Assembly (NCBI GenBank): GCA_003254925.1 | Contig: QANZ01034463.1 | Span: forward strand, 217,332 to 281,331 | Length of the DNA: 64,000 nucleotides | Reading direction: 5' to 3' | Source of the DNA: Chamaecrista fasciculata | Taxonomy: Eukaryota > Streptophyta > Magnoliopsida > Fabales > Fabaceae | In this document: positions 36,081 to 48,620 of the stretch, piece by piece | How positions within the stretch are numbered: the first letter of the stretch is position 1 | Layout: each line of letters starts with the position of its first letter | Made by a program: the position numbers and the translations under genes | The notes under the pieces: model-generated | Seen by the model: only the letters and a program-made list of their open reading frames with translations | The model's database searches: none | Told to the model about the DNA's origin: nothing

Positions 36081-36606
36081 ACAAATAATGATGAAAAACT
36101 TTACAATAGAGATGAGAGAAAGAGAAAAAAAAACAAAAAAGAGATATATAGTGGTTAATATTTGTTGCCAATCTTTGACATGTATATATATGCCAAAGTA
36201 TAATTTTAGTATCTTATTCTTTTAGAAAATTGTAATATAGCCCTTTATATATTTTGTTACAATTTTGGTTCTTCAAGTTTTTCAAATGTTTCACTCCTTA
36301 GTCCTAATTGGCTAAATGTAATTATATCTCTTTTATTTTAAGTTCAAATGCGACAAGTTTTAAATTACATGTTACTTTGGATGATTATTTTTTTCTTTCA
36401 TTTTGCTCTAAATAATGACGGTGACTCGTGACTTTAAAAGAGAAATATTTTTATTGTAAATCATTACGTCTAACAAAATACTGGATACACAAGTTATCAC
36501 TTGCTTACAACAAATAAATAAATGACTATTCATGTGAAGATAAAGAGGAATAATCTTGTTGAAAGAGAATATAGAGAGAAAACAGAGGATGAGAGAGAAA
36601 GGATGT

Positions 36607-36985
36607 TTTGGGATGTATTATTTTCGTCTCGTAATTTTATATTAACTTTTAATTTCATCATTATTATCTTTAACTATCAATTTTATTCTCAATATTTATA
36701 TTTTGATAAATTTTATTCTTTGACTAACTTCTTTCAATAAATTAATGATATACTTCATTGTGTTTTTCAATCTAAGTTAGAATTTGAATTTTTTTCTATC
36801 AATTTTACATAATATGTCATTAGCTACATAGTATGTGTTATTAATATTTGATCAAAATAAGAGCAAAAAATAAAATCGATCAAAATATAAAATTTTAGAG
36901 ACACAATTGACCGTAAAAAAAATTGAAGATAAAATTAAAAGTTAATGTAAAGTTTGAGAACAAAAATAATATTTTTACTTCACAA
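36607..36985. mobile_element. Inverted-repeat element, family A, second copy
   Basis: Arms (about 36620-36730 and 36865-36980) are inverted copies of each other, and the core matches 34668-35043. Ends are diverged, so the boundaries are approximate and I found no clean target duplication. Confidence 0.5.
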
Positions 36986-37129
36986 TATAATAACTTGTAA
37001 CAAAAGCAACATTTAATATATAATCATAATAAGTTAATAACCATTCTCAATCTCTTCTAAAATCCCTTACCACTCTATCCCCTAATAATTCAAACCCCTC
37101 CTCTCCCCCATTTTTTTTTTATTTAATTG

Positions 37130-37320
37130 GAATAAAGTTTAGGTGAGTTGGGCCCCGAGGGCTCACCAAGGCCAGAGCAAGCCTCAAGGCTCTATGAACG
37201 CTTACAGAGGTACTTAGAAATCGCCTACCAACAAGACTCTCACATCGGTAGCGGGATTCGAACTCACGACCTTGTGAGTTATGAATTGACTCATTACCAA
37301 CTGGGTCAACCTTTGTTGGC
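37130..37320 (-). mobile_element. tRNA-derived SINE, family 2
   Basis: On the minus strand: TTGACCCAGTTGGTAA (A box), GGTCGTGAGTTCGAATCCC (B box), then a conserved body ending GGGGCCCAACTCACCTAAAC and a T-rich tail. Flanks share a CTCCCCCA...ATTTAATT block, probably a diverged target duplication. Same family as 38433, 41770 and 50195. Confidence 0.75.
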
Positions 37321-38432
37321 CCCTCCCCCACTTTTTAATTTAATTTTATTTCACACAAAAAGTAATTTTTGTTGTTACAAGTATCATCCACTTAAAATAA
37401 ATCTATTCTATATATTGTCAAATATTAAATGTGAGTATTTTCTCTTGATATAGATTCACACATATAAATCATCATATTGAGAGAGATTAGTTCCTTCCAT
37501 TATACTCAACTTGTGTTAATAAAGAATTTTATTTTATCATGTAAGTTAATGAATGAAAGTAACATTTAATGCAACTCATTTTTTTTTATGTTTGTAAATT
37601 TAGTTTTTATTAAAAATAAATAAATTATGTAAAATGATAATTAGGCTAATTTTTTTTTTTTTGGATAACTAAATATTATTTTGAGTATTCATTATCAGTG
37701 ACTAATCTCTTTGTTAGCTTATAGACATTTCAAATGGTAAAATAGTTGACTTAAGAATTTAATGATACTTTATATCCAAAATAAAAGATCGAGTACATTT
37801 AGTTAAATATAAATGATCCAAAATATAAATAATCCTTATCACTTGAGTACCTTGAGTTTAATTCATTTCTAATTAGTACAGATAATATAAGCCTTTGAAT
37901 GATGGAAAAACTAAATAATTTTTCAGTTTTGCTGTATTTTCTAAAACAAAATTATTACTCGTGCTAAAATAAGATAAGGTTGATATGAAACCTAAACTGC
38001 TAGCATAGAGAATATATATTCCACGGTTTTATTAAAAATCTTTTTTGGCTCATCCAAGCTTAGCCACAAATATATGGCGTGAACTTCACATGCACAAATT
38101 AATCTAAAATGTCAATTTCAAATTTCATACTTTTCTTTGACTTCTGATCATCACCGAAAATATAACAAATTAATATCAATGTCAATGTCATTATATGTAA
38201 CAGTCATATACCCATGGTCAAACAAAAAATTTGAGGGAAATGAAAATTAATCAATTGCTCATCATTTCCATAATATATGTCAAGATATATTATTATTATT
38301 GATCTCGATAATACTAGTACTACTATACAACATAACTAAGTATTAAAAATTAAGTATTATATTTAAAATTTATATTATGAAATTAAGTAGTCAAAATTAA
38401 GAAACTTTCTCATAGTTATACATTTTTTTTTT
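37321..38432. other. Intergenic, AT-rich; nothing recognised
   Basis: No gene-like ORF, RNA gene or element boundary that I can support. Confidence 0.5.
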
Positions 38433-38608
38433 AGAGAAAGTTTATGTGAGTTAGGCTTCAGAAGTTCACCAAAATCAAGACATGCCTCTAGGTTCTACGA
38501 GCTCTTATAGATGTATTTACAGATCGCTTACCAACAAAGTCCTCACATCGACAGCGGTATTTGAACTCACAACCTTGTGAATTATGAGTTGACTCCTTAT
38601 CATATTTG
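38433..38608 (-). mobile_element. tRNA-derived SINE, family 2, old copy
   Basis: Diverged copy of the SINE at 41770-41954, with the B-box region still visible on the minus strand (TTGTGAGTTCAAATACC). Boundaries approximate; no target duplication found. Confidence 0.6.
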
Positions 38609-39080
38609 TTTAAAATTAACTATTAAGACGGTGCCGTTATATTCAAGTTAGTTAAAGAATATTAATTTTGATTTCTAGATTTTAATATATACATGTCAAT
38701 TAATGAGGATACCAAATCATATTTAATGTTATTTTTTAACGAAACTGATTAAATTAATTTTCTATAAAAATTGTTCACAATTAAATCTAAAACCAAAATG
38801 AGTCTTAATTGTTAACTTTCTTATTTAGTACTGTAGTTAGTACTAACTTATCCATTTCCAGTAAACATTGTGTTGAACACGCATTCTTATACATATAGGT
38901 CAATCAACAACTTTGATATAAACATAAAAGTAAAATGTATATAGTTATTGTGATCTTTTCTGTTTGAAATTCCACATTCATTAATTACGTGTATATATTT
39001 AACATTTCATACATACGTACAATTCGTGGCCGGTTGAATTAATTATCATGGACGTAAATATTCTATATATATATCTCTAG
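38609..39080. other. Intergenic; nothing recognised
   Basis: AT-rich, no supported feature. Confidence 0.5.
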
Positions 39081-39597
39081 TCAAAATCTCGCTTTGGTCC
39101 CTAAAATATTAGGTGAATATTATTTTGGTCTCTAAACTATTTGTTGTTCTATTTTGGTCCTTAAATTTTCTCACTTATTTCAATGCGAGTCTCAATCATG
39201 ACTTTCCTCTAATTTCTGACATTATTTCCAAGTTAGACACGGAAGTGGATCCTCTGCAGTGCAGTTTAGAGAGAGAAATGTGGGTCCCATTAATATTTTC
39301 TCTCTCTAGCTCTCTCTTTCTCTCTCTAAATTGTAGTGCATTACGGATCCATGTCCAGTTAGACACCCAATTAACTTGAATGAGTTAACAGAGGAAAAAA
39401 AAAATCAATCTCAAAATTATATCTTAATTATGTTTGTTTTATTTGTTAACTCATTCAAGTTAATTGGGTGTCTAACTTGGACTAATTAAAAATAAAACAA
39501 ATAGAAAATTCTAAAGACCAAAACAAAAAGGAACAATAGTATAGAGACCAAAACAAGATTTACCTTATAATTTAGGGACCAAAATGAAATTTTGACT
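39081..39597. mobile_element. Inverted-repeat element just upstream of the BBE-like gene
   Basis: Starts GTCAAAATCTCGCTTTGGTC and ends in the near complement of it (GTCAAAATTTCATTTTGGTC). A second inverted pair lies inside (TAGACACCCAATTAACTTGA near 39360 and its complement near 39455). No 9-bp duplication seen. It ends 116 bp before the BBE-like ATG. Confidence 0.55.
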
Positions 39598-39712
39598 TGT
39601 CAATCTATCTGTCCATATATATATAATATATATATACGTACATCTTTCCTCATTTCTCACATGCATCCTAATATATACAAAATTAATTATTAATCATTCA
39701 ATTCCTTCCAAA

Positions 39713-42700
39713 ATGAAGCCTCTTGTATTTTTCTTCTTCTTCTTCTTGACACTTTCATCATCATCATCTTCATCTTCTTCTTCTAATCATGAAAACTTCC
39801 TTGAATGTCTATACCATTACAAGTACTTCAACAACAACAACAACAACAAAACGACGTGTTTCTCGGACGTCGTTTACACTAAATCCAACGCTTCATCATA
39901 CTCCTCAGTGTTAGATTTCTCAATTCACAATACCAGATTCGTGAATTCTTCTTCGAAGCCTGTGGTAATAGTGAGGCCGGATCAGGTGTGGCAGGTGCAG
40001 GCAGTGGTAGTGTGCGCTCGAAATCACGGCCTTCAGATCAGAACAAGATCGGGCGGCCACGATTACGAGGGACTTTCCTATCAGATTGTCTCATCAAAAG
40101 ACGACGTCGTTTCGTTTGTGCTCATTGACCTCATAAAACTTAGTTCAATACAAATGGATGTAGAGAATAAAAGTGCATGGGTTCAAGCTGGAGCTTCCAT
40201 TGGTCAACTTTATTACAGTATTGCTCAGAAATCCACCATACTCGCTTTTCCTGCAGGTATATATATATGGATAAAATTGGATAAAATTGCAATAAACAAT
40301 AATCTTTTTTTAACTTGAATAAAAAGTGGTTCTTGTCTAGATATTGTAAAATATTTAGATCAAGAATGTTTTGGATTAATCAAGTTTATTTGATTCAAAT
40401 AAGAGTTTTTTAGAGTCTCTTGCAAATGACTAGGAGGTTTCTTGTAATTCACCTTCGATGATTAAATTAATTTAGAGTTATGAGAATAAAAAATACTAGA
40501 TTAGAGAAGTAAGTGAACATACTTCAATGAGTTATAGGGAATTTCTTTGTTTAAATTAGTTTAGAGTTGCGAGAATAGAGAATAAGAATACTCTTGTTCA
40601 AAGTTCTTGTGGATAGGATTACTTCTTTGTTTGAAGGGGCTTTTTTATCCAACCAAGATGCTTTTGTTGAGATGAGATCCTAATGGGATTATTCCATTAT
40701 CAGTTTTGTCATTATATAAAAAATTAGTGTATATATATATATATGATATATATGATAAAAGTATTTTTTGATCCTCAATATAATTTGATTTTGTCTTTTA
40801 CATTTAATCATTTTATTTTGATTTCTTAATTTTATAAAATTAATAAAAAATTCCTAACCACATAATAATGCTATTTTTATATATTTATTCATTTATTTAT
40901 TTTTCATGTATCAGTAATGAATAATTTATATTAATAGTACAGTATATTATATTAGCGTTACAATATTTTTTTAGTTTTAACATATTCTTTTATTAAATAA
41001 AGTAATAGTATTATAGGGATTATGAAATTATTGATTGAATTAGAGTTAAATAACTAGTGTGAAATCTTGGCCAAAAAAAAANCGTGTGAGGAACTCCTTG
41101 TAAGTTTTATTCTACCGTTAATTTCATCTTCAATTTTTTTTTTGAGTTAATTTCGTATTTTATATTTTAATCACTTTTGTCTTTGCTCTTACATTAATCA
41201 AATATTAACGACAGAATTTATGTGGTTAATAATATATAATGTAAAATTGATAGATTAAGAAATTTAAATCCTAACTCAGATTGAAAAACATTAGAGACGA
41301 TATTTAGAAAAACATTAGAGGTTAGAGACGATAACTCAGATTGAAAAAAACTTTTGTCTTTTTATTCTATTTTGAAAAACATTAGAGGTTAGTCAAAAAA
41401 TAAAATTGACCAAAATATAAAATATTGGGAATAAAATTGATAGCAAGAAAAGATTAGAGACGAAATTAACAAATTTTATTTACTTTCGACGAAATTGACA
41501 ATTGATGTATAATTTTTTTGTGATAAAATTAATGCTTTTACCCATATGTTTTGATAATTTAATCTATGTCATAATGAATCTTATACATGTCATAGTGAAT
41601 GAATTAGCAAAAAAGAAAGAAAACTTTTCTTTCTTAATAAAAAATTATAAAAAATTATCTATCTCAATTATCTAAATTAAAAATAATGAAAAGAAATCAG
41701 ACAAAATAACATTTGTTGGTCAAAACAAATCAAATCTAAAAGTTTGATAATCAAAATAGAATAAAAAGTGCCAACAAAGGTTGGCCCAGTTGGTAAGGAG
41801 TCGACTCATAACCCAAAAGGTCGTGGGTTCGATTCCCACGGCCGATGTGAGGACATTGTTGGTAGGCGATCTGTAAGCGCTCACAGAGCCTAGAGGCCTG
41901 CCCTGGCCTTGGTGAACCCCCGGGGCCCAACTCACCTAAACTTTTATGCATCAGAAAATAGAACAAAAAGTAATTCTATAACTAAAATGAAACTCACTCC
42001 ATAATTTAAGGACCAAAACAACTATTTCACCTAAATATTTTCTAATTTTCAGGGGTGTGTCCCACCGTCGGCGTCGGCGGCCACTTCAGCGGCGGCGGCT
42101 ATGGCTTCCTGATGCGAAAGTATGGCCTCGCCGCCGACAACATCATCGACGCCAAAATCATCGACTTCAAAGGTCGTCTTCTCGACAAATCTTCCATGGG
42201 AGACGACGTTTTTTGGGCCATACGAGGTGGTGGAGCCTCAAGCTTCGGCATCATCGTACAATGGAAAATCAACTTAGTCTCTGTCCCTTCAAATGTCACC
42301 GTTTTCTCAATTACTCGTACAATCGAACAAAACTGTACCAATCTTGTCCACAAGTTACAATCTATAGGAACCCATCTTCCCAAAGACTTGTTTTTAAGAG
42401 CTAGATTTTACAGAGTCAATAATGCAACCAACACCACAAAACCCAACACCATTGTGGCAAATTTTGAATCTTTGTTTTTGGGAAGTGAGGATGATTTGGT
42501 TTCTTTAATGGGGTTGAAGTTTCCTGAATTGGGTTTAAAAAGGGAAGATTGTAAGACAATGAGGTGGATTGACTCTGTTTTGTTGTTCTATGGTTTCACA
42601 GTGGATGGATCAAATTCTTCACTTCAAGTTCTTTTGAACAGAACAGGGACTGATGATCGAAGATTCAAAGCAAAATCAGATTTTTTGAAAAACCCAATTC

Positions 42701-43155
42701 CAGAATCTGGGTTTCAGGGGATATATGAAAAGCTGTTTGAGGAAGAAGGAGAGGGTGCTATAATTGAGATGAGTCCTTATGGAGGGATGATGGATGAGAT
42801 AGAAGATGATGAGATTCCATTTCCTTATAGGAAGGGAAATTTGGTGATGATTCAGTATTTGGTGTATTGGGAAGAAAGTGGGAAGGAAGAAGAAGAGAGG
42901 TATTTGAAGTGGATGAGGAGGCTTTATGAGTATATGACACCTTTTGTGTCAAAAAATCCAAGGGCTGCTTATTTGAATTATAGAGATATTGATGTGGGAA
43001 TGAATAGGGTAAGTGGGAAGATAAGTTATGAGGAAGCAAAAGTTTGGGGTGTAAGGTATTTTGGGAACAACTTTGATAGGTTGGTACGTGCCAAAAAACA
43101 GTTTGATCCTCTTAACTTTTTCAGGGATGAACAAAGCATACCACCTTCTTATTAA
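39713..43155 (+). CDS. Berberine bridge enzyme-like FAD-linked oxidase, secreted
   Basis: 548 residues from two exons, 39713-40256 and 42053-43155, joined within Gly of PAG|VCPT. The N-terminus is a signal peptide (FFFFFFLTL) followed by a Ser10 run. The FAD-binding domain (PCMH type) has both residues for bicovalent FAD attachment: His in [12 protein letters not shown] and Cys in [18 protein letters not shown]. The C-terminal BBE domain has [20 protein letters not shown] and [15 protein letters not shown]. Length and motifs fit a functional enzyme. The family oxidises alcohols, oligosaccharides, monolignols or alkaloid and cannabinoid precursors; the substrate cannot be read from sequence. 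Many BBE-like genes lack introns; the 1796-bp intron here carries two transposable elements. Confidence 0.93.
41130..41535. mobile_element. Inverted-repeat element, family A, third copy (in BBE-like intron)
   Basis: Core around 41170-41310 is the inverted counterpart of the core at 34790-34930, with inverted arms either side. Local internal duplication around 41285-41400 (GATTGAAAAACATTAGAG repeated) disrupts it. Boundaries approximate. A single N at 41082 lies just upstream. Confidence 0.5.
41770..41954 (+). mobile_element. tRNA-derived SINE, family 2, full length (in BBE-like intron)
   Basis: 17-bp target duplication with one mismatch: AAAATAGAATAAAAAGT at 41753-41769 and AAAATAGAACAAAAAGT at 41955-41971. 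A box TTGGCCCAGTTGGTAAGG, B box GGTCGTGGGTTCGATTCCC, conserved body to GGGGCCCAACTCACCTAAAC. The best preserved copy of its family here; sense orientation to the host gene. Confidence 0.88.
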
Positions 43156-43437
43156 TTGTCAGTGAAGATACTCATTCTTCTTTTTCTTAATTTCTAATAA
43201 AGATTTGATTTACAGTAGAATAACTGTTTTACAATAACTGTTTTATTGACAAGGATTCAAGAATTGTGTTACTTATTGCAATTACCAATATGATTCTTTT
43301 GTAATTTTCTGACACTTTTGTGTTAGAAGAATAAGTTTGCTTTCATATGCTGTAATAAAATTCTTATATCTTTGTATTTTAAACCTTAATGCCATTTTAT
43401 GTAATAAACTATTTAGTTTTTTTTTTAGAAAAAAAAA

Positions 43438-43438
<1 letters not shown>

Positions 43439-43473
<35 letters not shown>
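43439..43473. repeat. Compound (TA)n(TG)n microsatellite
   Basis: Run of TA dinucleotides followed by TG dinucleotides, downstream of the BBE-like gene. Confidence 0.9.
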
Positions 43474-43934
43474 ACATGTATGTACGTGTGTGTGTTGAAG
43501 GAGACAACTAACTAGCGAAGCTTGTATAACTGTGTAAGTATGTGGGGTTTAAAAAAGGAAAAGAGAGAAAAAATTGGATGTTTTCAGACGCAAAATAACA
43601 TAAACTTTATCCGTTGCTGTATTGAGACTAGAATTTACATTCAAACAAACACAACTTTTCCCCTCCCAATCTGATACATAGTAAGCTCAATATACAGAAA
43701 GAATACACATGGCAAGCAAGCATGCCATGTGTTGGTCTTTACCAAAATGTATCAAACGTGCTTTGCTTATGATTGACTTGCTCTATTTCTCTACAATATT
43801 AGACCGAATCTACAAAATTGTACAACAAATCATGCAATCATCATCGTTTGCAAAAAAGAACTTCAAAGGCTACTACAAGTAACCAGCAGATAACCAAAGG
43901 AAAAAAGAAAATTATTCACCAAATGACCAAACTA

Positions 43935-44390
43935 TGTGGTCATTGCATTCTCCACTTCAAGTCTCCACTCATAGGATGATCTGACCAGAAAGCTTAAAAA
44001 TATGCCTCTGTGGAACTCTTGATAGTGAAAGTACAGCCCATTGATTCTACCTTCATCAGGGACCAGCATGGTGGATAGGATCATAGTCAAACTAGCCAAA
44101 GATTGTAAGGCCTGTCTCAGCATATATATCTGCATGCCCAGTAACCTTTTTTTCATGTGTATTCCATCGGGTGAAGTATGTTTGAATTGTAAAGAATGGA
44201 GGAGATAAGAGGGTAAGAGAAGGTTTGATTTAGAATTAAACATTCTATTATTTTACCTTCTCTGCCATTTTCCTCAATCCAAACATATTCTAAAAGGTAT
44301 TCTTGCATGAATTTCTCAGAGTCAGTTGGTCCTTGGAGCCAATAGAATCTCACCACTTGAAACACCCATATCTTTCCAGGTTATCCGTCC
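43935..44390 (-). other. Possible unrecognised coding exons or long 3' UTR of the MAP3K gene
   Basis: Two minus-strand segments look protein-like: about 44390-44262 (WLQGPTDSEKFMQEYLLEY) ending at a GTAAAA donor-like site, and about 44170-43935 (GRINGLYFHYQEFHRG ... SSYEWRLEVENAMTT, stop). They could be exons of an unannotated gene, alternative 3' exons of the MAP3K gene, or chance. I recognise no family. Confidence 0.2.
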
Positions 44391-44779
44391 AGTCTCTAGT
44401 CTCTAAGGCTTTATCCTTACTAATCCAAACTTGACCCGCATTGTGCGCTTAGTTATGGCGAGAGAGTCTCTCAACATGAGTAACTGCATATTTAGTCTCA
44501 AATCCGAGGCCTTACTTAAGCAATATCAAACTGCTTACCGCTTGGACCAAATACTCACTTTGTGGGTTTTCCATTAGCTTCTCGCACAGTGATTGGAACA
44601 TTAAACTATCCCAATCTATAAACCCAATATCATAATCGGAGAAAATAGATGATGCCTCCCAATTTCCCAGTGGGATGGAAAAGAGGTGCTATATTTTCCC
44701 TCTTTCTTTGTTGATTGGTAGAAGATATTTTCCCAAGTTGCACAAATGCCAGATTGCCCTTCCAGAGGTTGAGGAGCTC
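44391..44779. other. Between MAP3K stop and the possible exons; nothing recognised
   Basis: Probably the MAP3K 3' UTR. No supported feature. Confidence 0.4.
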
Positions 44780-47700
44780 TCAAAACCGTAAATGATTAAT
44801 ATGTGGAGAAGCTGGACTTATGGGAGATAGAAGTGGCCTCTTTACAAATGGATGATCCAATAACTGGACTGCTGTTGGCCTTTCATTTGGATTAACTTGT
44901 AGGCACTTAAGAATGAAATCTTGGGCATCTTTCGATAAAGATTCAGGAACCGGTGGGGGTTCACCCCTACCAATTCGAAATAATGCTTGCATCTGTGATA
45001 TCAAAGAAAAATATATATTTATCATTAGAAATTTGATTCCAAGAGAAATCTAGCCATTAGGAGTTGGAATGTTGAAGTGATAGAGGAGAATAGATAATAT
45101 CAAGAAGCATTAGACATACTCCTTCCAAATGAGAGTAAGGAGGTTGCCGTGTCAACATCTCTAAAACTGTACATCCCAAGCTCCAAATATCAGCAGCTAG
45201 CCCATAACCACGGTTTCTCAAATTTACAACCTACAATTAATTGATTCAATTTATACCAGTCATGTGTAAGCTCAAGTAGTATCAAAATTTACTCAATGGT
45301 TTATTAAGACATTTCCAGTAAACGAAAAATGAGTGGGAATACAATGATTTCAAGACTGAGTGTGATTCTGTGAATGTGCACTTTGATATAAGAAAATTGA
45401 CAGACTAATATATTTTAGATTTTTAGTAGAATTGTCAACTGAGAAGTGAGAACTAAGCTTAACGTTCTTATAGCAAGTCACAGCATTTAAAGACAAAAAA
45501 CACAAGACTAATAACTGAATTAGACAGATATATCATTTCATTCTGGTTCATCCATCTGTAGGAATTATAATGACCAAATGATACAATATAAGAGTAGTGG
45601 CTAACCTCAGGGGCCATCCAATATGGGGAGCCTTTGCTTGATTTAAGATCATTCATATTGGTTGCCTGTGAACGAGAAAGAATCAACCATGTAAACCCAA
45701 GCAGCAAGGATTAGGAAATTTGCATTCATAAGGCTAACCTTGTTTGTTAAATAATAATTAGAACAAAAAGGCTTTTGGCCAATGTTAGGGTGGGAGTGGA
45801 GCTGAATTGAGTTTAATTTTAACGATTAGGTTACCTTGGCCAATCCAAAATCAGCAAGTTTTACTGAACCATTGGCATCAACCAATATATTAGCACACTT
45901 GACGTCCCTAAATGTCATACACCATAAAAAGTATCACTTGTCGTTCAGAAACTAGTAGATATAAAATGTCAGGCATTTTATATAGCCATTGCATTGCATC
46001 AAAACATAGCATGTTCACTCATCTAACCTGTGAACCACATTACGGTCATGAAGATACTTTAAGCCACTTAAAATCTGCCTTGTGTATGAAGAAACTTGAG
46101 AATCTCTTAAACGATACTTTTGATAGAGTCTTGCCAATGACCCTTTGGTTACAAGCTCAAGGAAGATGTATAGCGTACTTTTGTCCTGAGGAAAAACACT
46201 TGAAGTGCATAAGCTATCAAGTGACAGAACCATACATAAAATAATTGAGGGAGACAGCAAAACAATGGGATACACATGCTCAGATTACAAAATTCTTCTT
46301 TTTTTTTTTGGGTATGATACGAAATTCTTATTTCGATTGCCTCATTCATGAACAACAAAACAATTTCCTTTTCCAAATATATATTATTCCAATGGAATAA
46401 ACGAGACTTTTAAATATTAAAAAAAATAGCATACCTTATCTGTGCCAAGGTACCGAACTATGTTCTCATGTTCAAATTGACTCAATAGAGATATTTCCTG
46501 AAAGTAAGTCCATAAAGAATCACTTGATCAAATAATCCCATGAATGATGGAAAAAATAAATAAGGAAAATTTATCGTTTTCATCTCCAAAGGTTAGGTCA
46601 TTTTCAATTTCACCCATGAAGTTTTACACTACCAATTTTGATCCTAGTGTTCACAAAATTTTCAATTTCACCCTAAGCGGTCATATACATCAAACCCAAA
46701 CGAGTAATGTAAAGAAAAACTAGTTTGTTGATCACATGTCCAAATTGTCTTAGTATTTAACCCAATTTTATAACCCAACAGATAAATTTAACTTTTTTTT
46801 CCTGAATACATATAAAATTGTGACGCCTTTACTATCAAAATAGGTCAACTTTAGCACTTATTACCAAAAAAAAAAAAGGTCAACTTTAGCACTTGGATAT
46901 TGATATTCAATCAAATATCAATAGTTTGAATATGCGACTAAAAAGTTAGCCTTTTATCATGAATTTGGATAACATTAGTATTCATTAGGGACGAAATCTA
47001 TAAGAAAGAAAAAAAAACAACTCAAGTGGTGAAATTGAAATTATATACAAACTTTGAGGAGGAAAAAAAAACTTTATCCAATGAATAAAGAATATGGTAT
47101 GAGGTTTCATGAGAAGACTAAACCCTCCAACCTGCTGAAGTTGGAAAATGCTCTGTTTTCCTTGGCTTCCTTGATCCAGCAAAGACACCTCCTTAACCGC
47201 GAAAAAGAATCCATCACTGCACAAAAACAAAATGCATTTGTTACCTCTATCAAAACAACCCTAAACAAAGCTAGCAAAGCTTGAACCAAAAAAAATAGAT
47301 TACCAATCTAATAGTCTGTTTTCAACAATCTTAGAAAATAAAAATCGGGTCCTCTGTTTTATCCAATTTTTTTAAAAAATATATTTCAAACATATAAAAT
47401 CATAGACAAACAAGAGAATCATTTTTCTTCATTAACATGTCACTTCATCGAGTAACTTGTAGTATTCTTATTCCTGCCACCTTGATTGTCTTGCCTTCTT
47501 CAAAAAGGGCTGAAATTCATAAAAGCTTCTAATTCCTAAATCAACAGTTAAAGCTTAATGAGAATAAGACAATCAAGATTCTCTTTAAGCTTCAAGTTAT
47601 TACAAACCATTCAAAATACAGCAGTTACCACCTACTACCTTGACTGTCTTGCTTTCCTCAAAAAGGGCTGAAATTCATAAAAGCTCCTAAATCATCATTC

Positions 47701-48620
47701 AAAGATTAATGAGAATAAGACAATCAAGATTCTCTTTGAGCTTCAAGTTATTTAAAACCGTTCAAATACAGCAGCTACCATATCAAGATTCCATCAATGT
47801 CAGTCAATAAAGTGGTAATGAAAGCACCAAAGTAGAGAAAAAGAGAAAGAAAGAAAGAATATACTCACTCTGTAAAGCCTTCATAGACCGTCCCAAATGA
47901 CCCCATTCCCAAAATCTCACCCTTTTGCCAGGACTTAAAAATCCTTCTAAATGACCCATTTGGTGAGACATTATAAACCGAATCTTCAACCACACCAGCA
48001 GCACTATTACTACTCTCGTCGTCATCATGGGATGTGGATGAACTATAATCTGAAACAAGATTCCTCTCCTCATGTCTTATTAAATTTTCATCCTCCTCAA
48101 TATCCCTAATAGGTGAATCGACAACAACATCACCAGATAAAGACCTCATTAAGTCCCAAGTGGAAGTGACATTATCAACAATCGGCGGCAGCATCACCGG
48201 CGGCGGCGAGAGAACCGGCGGCCTAATACCCTTAATTCCACCGCACCTCCCTTCATCATGAGGCACCTCAATTTCAGGGTTAAGCGAAACCCTAGTTTCG
48301 AATTTCACTGAAATTTCATCATCGTCTGCTTTTGAAATTCGAGAGCGAGCCTTCTTCTTCTGGGCTTCCCAAGCTGCAGTGGGAATCGCGAAGTCGTCTG
48401 GGCCGGAAAGCCCGAGACTACGGAAGATTAGGTCGAATTCGCCGTCGACGCCCTTGACGCGGAAGCTGGTTTGGTGGGACGACGGAGATCGGAAATCGGG
48501 GTCGTCGGCGGTGGAAATGGAGGAGGGAGGTCGGTAATTGATGTTCTTCATGGCGTTTCGGCGGTCGAGCTTGGGCTTATTTTTCACGCGCTTTTGCTGC
48601 AGCTTGGTGGCGTCTGCCAT
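44780..48620 (-). CDS. MEKK1-like MAP kinase kinase kinase
   Basis: 504 residues from eight exons joined in frame: 48620-47869, 47216-47132, 46497-46435, 46185-46028, 45907-45835, 45665-45606, 45230-45120, 44992-44780. Start chosen at [11 protein letters not shown] because the upstream in-frame stretch to 48830 is low-complexity leader with no family similarity. The N-terminal 230 residues form a regulatory region with acidic/Ser runs. Kinase: [11 protein letters not shown] glycine loop, FFAVKEV catalytic Lys, ELVTKGSL hinge, [10 protein letters not shown] (codon split by an intron), [28 protein letters not shown], ending HPFVKRP. This matches the MEKK1/MAP3K8-10 clade, which activates MKKs in stress and immune signalling. 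The kinase looks intact; the pathway is inferred from family. Confidence 0.94.
46564..47079. mobile_element. Inverted-repeat element in MAP3K intron 2, 516 bp
   Basis: Flanked by AATAAATAA (46555-46563) and AATGAATAA (47080-47088), 8 of 9 identical. Ends GGAAAATTTATCGTTTTCAT and the near complement (GGATAAAGTTTTTTTTTCCT), with further inverted similarity inside. It fills most of the intron between exons 2 and 3. Confidence 0.65.
47476..47790. repeat. 158-bp tandem duplication in MAP3K intron 1
   Basis: Two units, starting near 47476 and 47634, share CAAAAAGGGCTGAAATTCAT, GAGAATAAGACAATCAAGAT and CTTCAAGTTATT. No coding content. Confidence 0.8.

Noticed and set aside
39081..39597. Nine-bp target duplication for the element upstream of the BBE-like gene
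   Set aside because: The flanks do not match at either plausible boundary.
41770..41954. tRNA gene, from A- and B-box matches
   Set aside because: No cloverleaf closes, the body continues beyond tRNA length, and target duplications show a SINE.
42055..43134. Overlapping ORFs on both strands within BBE-like exon 2
   Set aside because: Frame shadows of the strongly conserved coding frame.
39713..43155. Naming the BBE-like gene as a cannabinoid or berberine synthase
   Set aside because: Family motifs are shared by all BBE-like enzymes; nothing seen fixes the substrate.
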